Assembly (NCBI GenBank): GCA_002495625.1
Contig: DAGC01000012.1
Span: forward strand, 82,251-146,250
From: Methanobacterium sp. UBA375
Lineage (GTDB): Archaea > Methanobacteriota > Methanobacteria > Methanobacteriales > Methanobacteriaceae
Direction of reading: 5' to 3'
Length of the DNA: 64,000 nucleotides
The notes under the pieces are model-generated. The model saw only the letters and a list, made by a program, of their open reading frames with translations. It did not search any database and was not told where the DNA came from. A program made the position numbers and the translations under genes. Below are positions 61,179-64,000 of the stretch, one piece after another. How positions within the stretch are numbered: the stretch's first letter is position 1; each line of letters opens with the position of its first letter.

Positions 61179-62309
61179 TTAGACAAAATTACAAACCTCT
61201 TCATAAATTTCAAGAGTTTTAATCGCGGTATCACTCCATTTAAATAGTTTAGAACGTTTTAAACCCTTTTTTATTAGTTTTTTCCCCGTTTTTCCATCAG
61301 AAAGAAGACTGTTAATGCTTTGTGCCAGTTCTTGGGTATCGTAAGGATCTACAAGCAGCCCAGCATCACCAACCACCTCTGGCAGGGAACTGTTATTGGA
61401 TGTTATCACTGGAGTTCCACATGCCATAGCCTCTAATGGGGGTAGACCAAATCCTGCGTATAAACAGGGATACACAAACAGATCTGCTGCATTATAAAGA
61501 GCTACCAGGTCCTTTTCAGGAACCGGACCAGTGAAAATCACCTTTTCCTCTATACCTAACACCTTTAAAGTTTGAAATATCTCCCGGGATCTGTCCATCG
61601 CAACTCCCACGATCACCAGTTTATGCTTTAACCCCTCTTTTAGAGCCAGGTGGTAAGCCTGTAATAATCGTGGAATATTTTTTATAGGATGTAATCCTCC
61701 TACTGATAAAATAAATTCATGGGGGAGCTGATATTTCATGGTAATGGCTTCAATCTCTTCTTTATTTATGGTTTTGAATGCTTCACCTTTGCCATTGTAA
61801 ATCACCTCTATCTTATCCTCTGGAACATTCAGATGTTTTATCAGATCATTTTTCGAGTGACAAGACACTGTTATAATTTTATCAGCCCTGTTGATGGTTT
61901 TTTTTAGTAATAAACGGTGTAGAATCACATCTGTTTTTTTAAATAATTTTGGAAAGATCAATGGGGTTAGATCATGCACAGTGATGACTTTTTGGAATGG
62001 CTGGCTGAATGTGAAGGGCCCTAATTCATAGGGATCGTGCACCATGTCTAGAGAATAATTTTTCAATTTCAAGGGGAGAGTGAAGTATCGCCAGAACATA
62101 AAACTTCCCCATCCATTTATAAAACGATTTTTAGGGATTATGATATCTTTATTATGGTTATATATGTCTAGATCATTTTTAAAGTAATGAATGAGGTGAT
62201 ATTTATTTTCATCATCTATTTTGTTAAGATTTTTGATGATTTGGTAGGTATAAACGCCGATACCTCCGCTGAATTCATCGATAAAATTGCTGATGATCCC
62301 TATATCCAT
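61179..62309 (-). CDS. Family 4 glycosyltransferase
   Basis: A 376-residue GT-B fold enzyme. The N-terminal domain has FSGGIGVYTYQII near residue 13. The C-terminal domain carries FILSVGGLHPIKNIPRLLQA near residue 198 and the donor-binding stretch YAGFGLPPLEAMACGTPVI near 287, with the E-x7-E type glutamate in PLEAMACG. It probably builds cell-surface polysaccharide or glycolipid. ATG 62309 follows GAGAGGTG. It is 27 bases downstream of the large membrane protein gene, on the same strand, so they form an operon. Confidence 0.92.
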   Translation of the reverse strand: MDIGIISNFIDEFSGGIGVYTYQIIKNLNKIDDENKYHLIHYFKNDLDIYNHNKDIIIPKNRFINGWGSFMFWRYFTLPLKLKNYSLDMVHDPYELGPFTFSQPFQKVITVHDLTPLIFPKLFKKTDVILHRLLLKKTINRADKIITVSCHSKNDLIKHLNVPEDKIEVIYNGKGEAFKTINKEEIEAITMKYQLPHEFILSVGGLHPIKNIPRLLQAYHLALKEGLKHKLVIVGVAMDRSREIFQTLKVLGIEEKVIFTGPVPEKDLVALYNAADLFVYPCLYAGFGLPPLEAMACGTPVITSNNSSLPEVVGDAGLLVDPYDTQELAQSINSLLSDGKTGKKLIKKGLKRSKLFKWSDTAIKTLEIYEEVCNFV

Positions 62310-62336
62310 AGTGCACCTCTCTCATAAATTTTCATA

Positions 62337-64000
62337 TCAGTAATTTTTTGGAGTATAAATTTCAGCACCCCCGTTATCGTATATTCTGGATCGTCCTTGG
62401 AGAATCTCCAGAGGAGAAACATATTTTTCATCGGTTATTATGTTGGAACCCTCCATATTGTATACGAAGACCTGATTTTTTTCTATATTCCAATTTCCTA
62501 GGAAGATATAAGTTTGATCGTAAACTAAATCAGAATAATATGGAATTTCGAGTACTGGGGAAATTATACTACGTAAAACACTGGCCCGGTTTTTATCTGC
62601 ATAAACCGGGTAATCCAATTTGGTTAGAGAAAGCCAATTACCGGCTGTAACTTCTTTTTGGTTGAATTTAGGAAAATCATAGGATGGATTAAGTGCAATG
62701 GATGTGGTTTGTGCAGGATCTAAAATTTGGTAAGTTAAACCGGTATCAAAAAATAGGAAGATGATGAAAAAGATAGATATGCCTTTAAATAGATTATTCC
62801 TGCTGAAATTAAGGTTAAATATAATTTTGAACTTTTCCACTATTTTTATTATCCCTAAAATACAGAAGGGTGCTAAAATAATGAGGGCTATATGATACAG
62901 CCGAGTCGTATTCATTTGACTTGCAAATAATGGTAAAATAATTCCGGCTACCAGTATGATGAGAGTAGATATACTGAGTGATTTATATTCATCCTTAAAC
63001 TTCATATTATCCCTACCTAAAAATAGGGATAGAACACCAACGAAGATTAAAAATTCACTTAATAGGTAGAGATACTTATGGATGTTTTTAAGAAATGTCA
63101 CTTGACTTTGAACAACCATATTCAAACCTTGAGTGGTACTCGGATCCATGAACTTGTATAGATTATCGATCATGCTCTGGCCAATACTTATAAAACTTTG
63201 TAAAATTGAAGAATCAGAGGTAAAATGATACCATATTAGAATAAATAGTATAAATAGAGGTAGAAAGAAAAAATTGATTATCAGTCTGTCTTTTTTGATT
63301 ATCTTATATTTTCCTGTTTTTTCGGCAATTGCTGGTTTTTTATGATGAGTAAAACTGTACTTTTTATTAAATACTAAATTTAAATCCGAGAAAGGTTTGA
63401 AAATAATATTAATTGCGTAAATTTTCTTTAAACGACTAAAAAACCGATTAATAAAATTTTTATCAAGAATATAAAGAATTACAGTACTTATTATCAGGAT
63501 AATCATCATGAGGTATGCTAAACCATAATGGGACACGATGATGGACAGACCAAAAACAACAGCTAATAATGATCTTTTATTTTTATCCAGATCGGCACTG
63601 ACCAACAACATCAACAGTAACACTAAAAACAACTCGGCTACTTGTTGCCGGACCACACTTAGCATTTCGGTATAAAAAGTGAACATTATCATGAAAAAGA
63701 ACACTGAATAGAAAGCTATCGGCGGCGATGTTTGTTTACGGTAAACGTAGAATAATCCAAGAGGCACTAATGAGAAAATAAATGGATAAACAATTTTCAT
63801 TACCCACACCAAATTGAGTTTAATGAAATTGGAGAGTATAGGTGCCAGGATCATCACACTCAACATAGAATTATAAGTATAGGGAAGATTGATATTCCAA
63901 AAAGAGTTTAAAATTATTTGATTAGCCAGGAAATATTCCCCATTTATATCCCAGCCCCAAATATAATTGGTAATCAATGATTTATGCAATAAAATGGCCA
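62337..64000 (-). CDS. Large polytopic membrane protein (DUF2206/GT-C-like), N-terminus cut by window edge
   Basis: The frame covers at least 554 codons and stays open to the last base of the window; TTG 63989 is an internal codon, since the reading continues upstream with hydrophobic residues. About twelve membrane helices are visible, with a WGWDINGEYFLAN loop near the visible start, LSVVRQQVAELFLVLLLM, and a C-terminal soluble part with YADKNRASVLRSI. This layout resembles DUF2206 or GT-C type enzymes that use lipid-linked sugars. With the adjacent glycosyltransferase it suggests surface glycan assembly. The gene is partial; its start is outside. Confidence 0.8.
   Translation of the reverse strand, partial: AILLHKSLITNYIWGWDINGEYFLANQIILNSFWNINLPYTYNSMLSVMILAPILSNFIKLNLVWVMKIVYPFIFSLVPLGLFYVYRKQTSPPIAFYSVFFFMIMFTFYTEMLSVVRQQVAELFLVLLLMLLVSADLDKNKRSLLAVVFGLSIIVSHYGLAYLMMIILIISTVILYILDKNFINRFFSRLKKIYAINIIFKPFSDLNLVFNKKYSFTHHKKPAIAEKTGKYKIIKKDRLIINFFFLPLFILFILIWYHFTSDSSILQSFISIGQSMIDNLYKFMDPSTTQGLNMVVQSQVTFLKNIHKYLYLLSEFLIFVGVLSLFLGRDNMKFKDEYKSLSISTLIILVAGIILPLFASQMNTTRLYHIALIILAPFCILGIIKIVEKFKIIFNLNFSRNNLFKGISIFFIIFLFFDTGLTYQILDPAQTTSIALNPSYDFPKFNQKEVTAGNWLSLTKLDYPVYADKNRASVLRSIISPVLEIPYYSDLVYDQTYIFLGNWNIEKNQVFVYNMEGSNIITDEKYVSPLEILQGRSRIYDNGGAEIYTPKNY

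Overview
The window is from a methanogenic archaeon of the order Methanobacteriales, most likely Methanobacterium or a close relative. The evidence is a split archaeal RNA polymerase (B''/B' and A'/A''), archaeal EF-2 and EF-1alpha, topoisomerase VI, SepCysS (tRNA-dependent cysteine synthesis), type II GAPDH, an F420-dependent NADP reductase and an adhesin-like surface protein. The DNA is AT-rich. Many genes start with TTG or GTG behind GGAGG/GGTGAT ribosome binding sites. The genus is inferred from gene content, not from a database search.

Layout. (1) 1-13.6 kb: the transcription/translation superoperon rpoH(3' end)-rpoB2-rpoB1-rpoA1-rpoA2-rpl30e-nusA-rpsL-rpsG-fusA-tuf-rpsJ, closed by two hairpins and a tRNA-Ser(UGA). 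(2) 13.6-14.5 kb: the 3' part of that tRNA and about 20 bp of flank are repeated 805 bp downstream, enclosing a divergent pair of small genes, one a winged-helix regulator. This looks like the remnant of a tRNA-targeted insertion. (3) 14.6-29 kb: accessory genes. These are a decayed serine hydrolase, small DNA-binding proteins, an isoprenylcysteine-methyltransferase-like protein, an aldo/keto reductase-MBL hydrolase pair beside a TetR regulator, a MATE exporter, a ferredoxin-like protein, a PAS-only protein, a stress protein, a DASS anion transporter, twin zinc-ribbon miniproteins, a PocR-PAS histidine kinase and tRNA-Ser(CGA). (4) 29-33.3 kb: an apparent alcohol-oxidation regulon. A second TetR regulator lies among three promoters carrying the same composite operator/TATA motif. 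They drive a small monooxygenase, a 36-residue protein plus a YaaH-type transporter, and an NADP secondary-alcohol dehydrogenase with F420:NADP oxidoreductase. (5) 33.5-44.8 kb: central metabolism and small membrane or redox proteins, including aspartate dehydrogenase, ADP-forming acyl-CoA synthetase, rubrerythrin, a Na+/Ca2+ exchanger, a stand-alone ATP-cone protein, two DUF998 proteins, SepCysS, a PHP phosphoesterase and GAPDH. (6) 45-49.7 kb: the archaeal information cluster aIF1A-RIO1-KH(Dim2-like)-top6B-top6A. (7) 49.9-64 kb: moeA, a large secreted beta-helix adhesin with a frameshifted end, a UPF0280 protein, a PH-domain membrane protein, tandem TrkH channels, a frameshifted ynfA, a geranylgeranyl-reductase-family flavoprotein, and a glycosyltransferase beside a large membrane protein cut by the window edge.

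Two non-genic patterns stand out. One is the shared TetR operator/TATA cassette, of which one copy is a duplicate of about 115 bp. The other is a recurring set of short imperfect tandem duplications straddling or abutting stop codons (rpoB2, rpsL, the MATE gene, the GyrI-like gene). Single-base frameshifts are confined to accessory genes; the 13 kb of housekeeping genes has none, which argues for real decay rather than uniform sequencing error.
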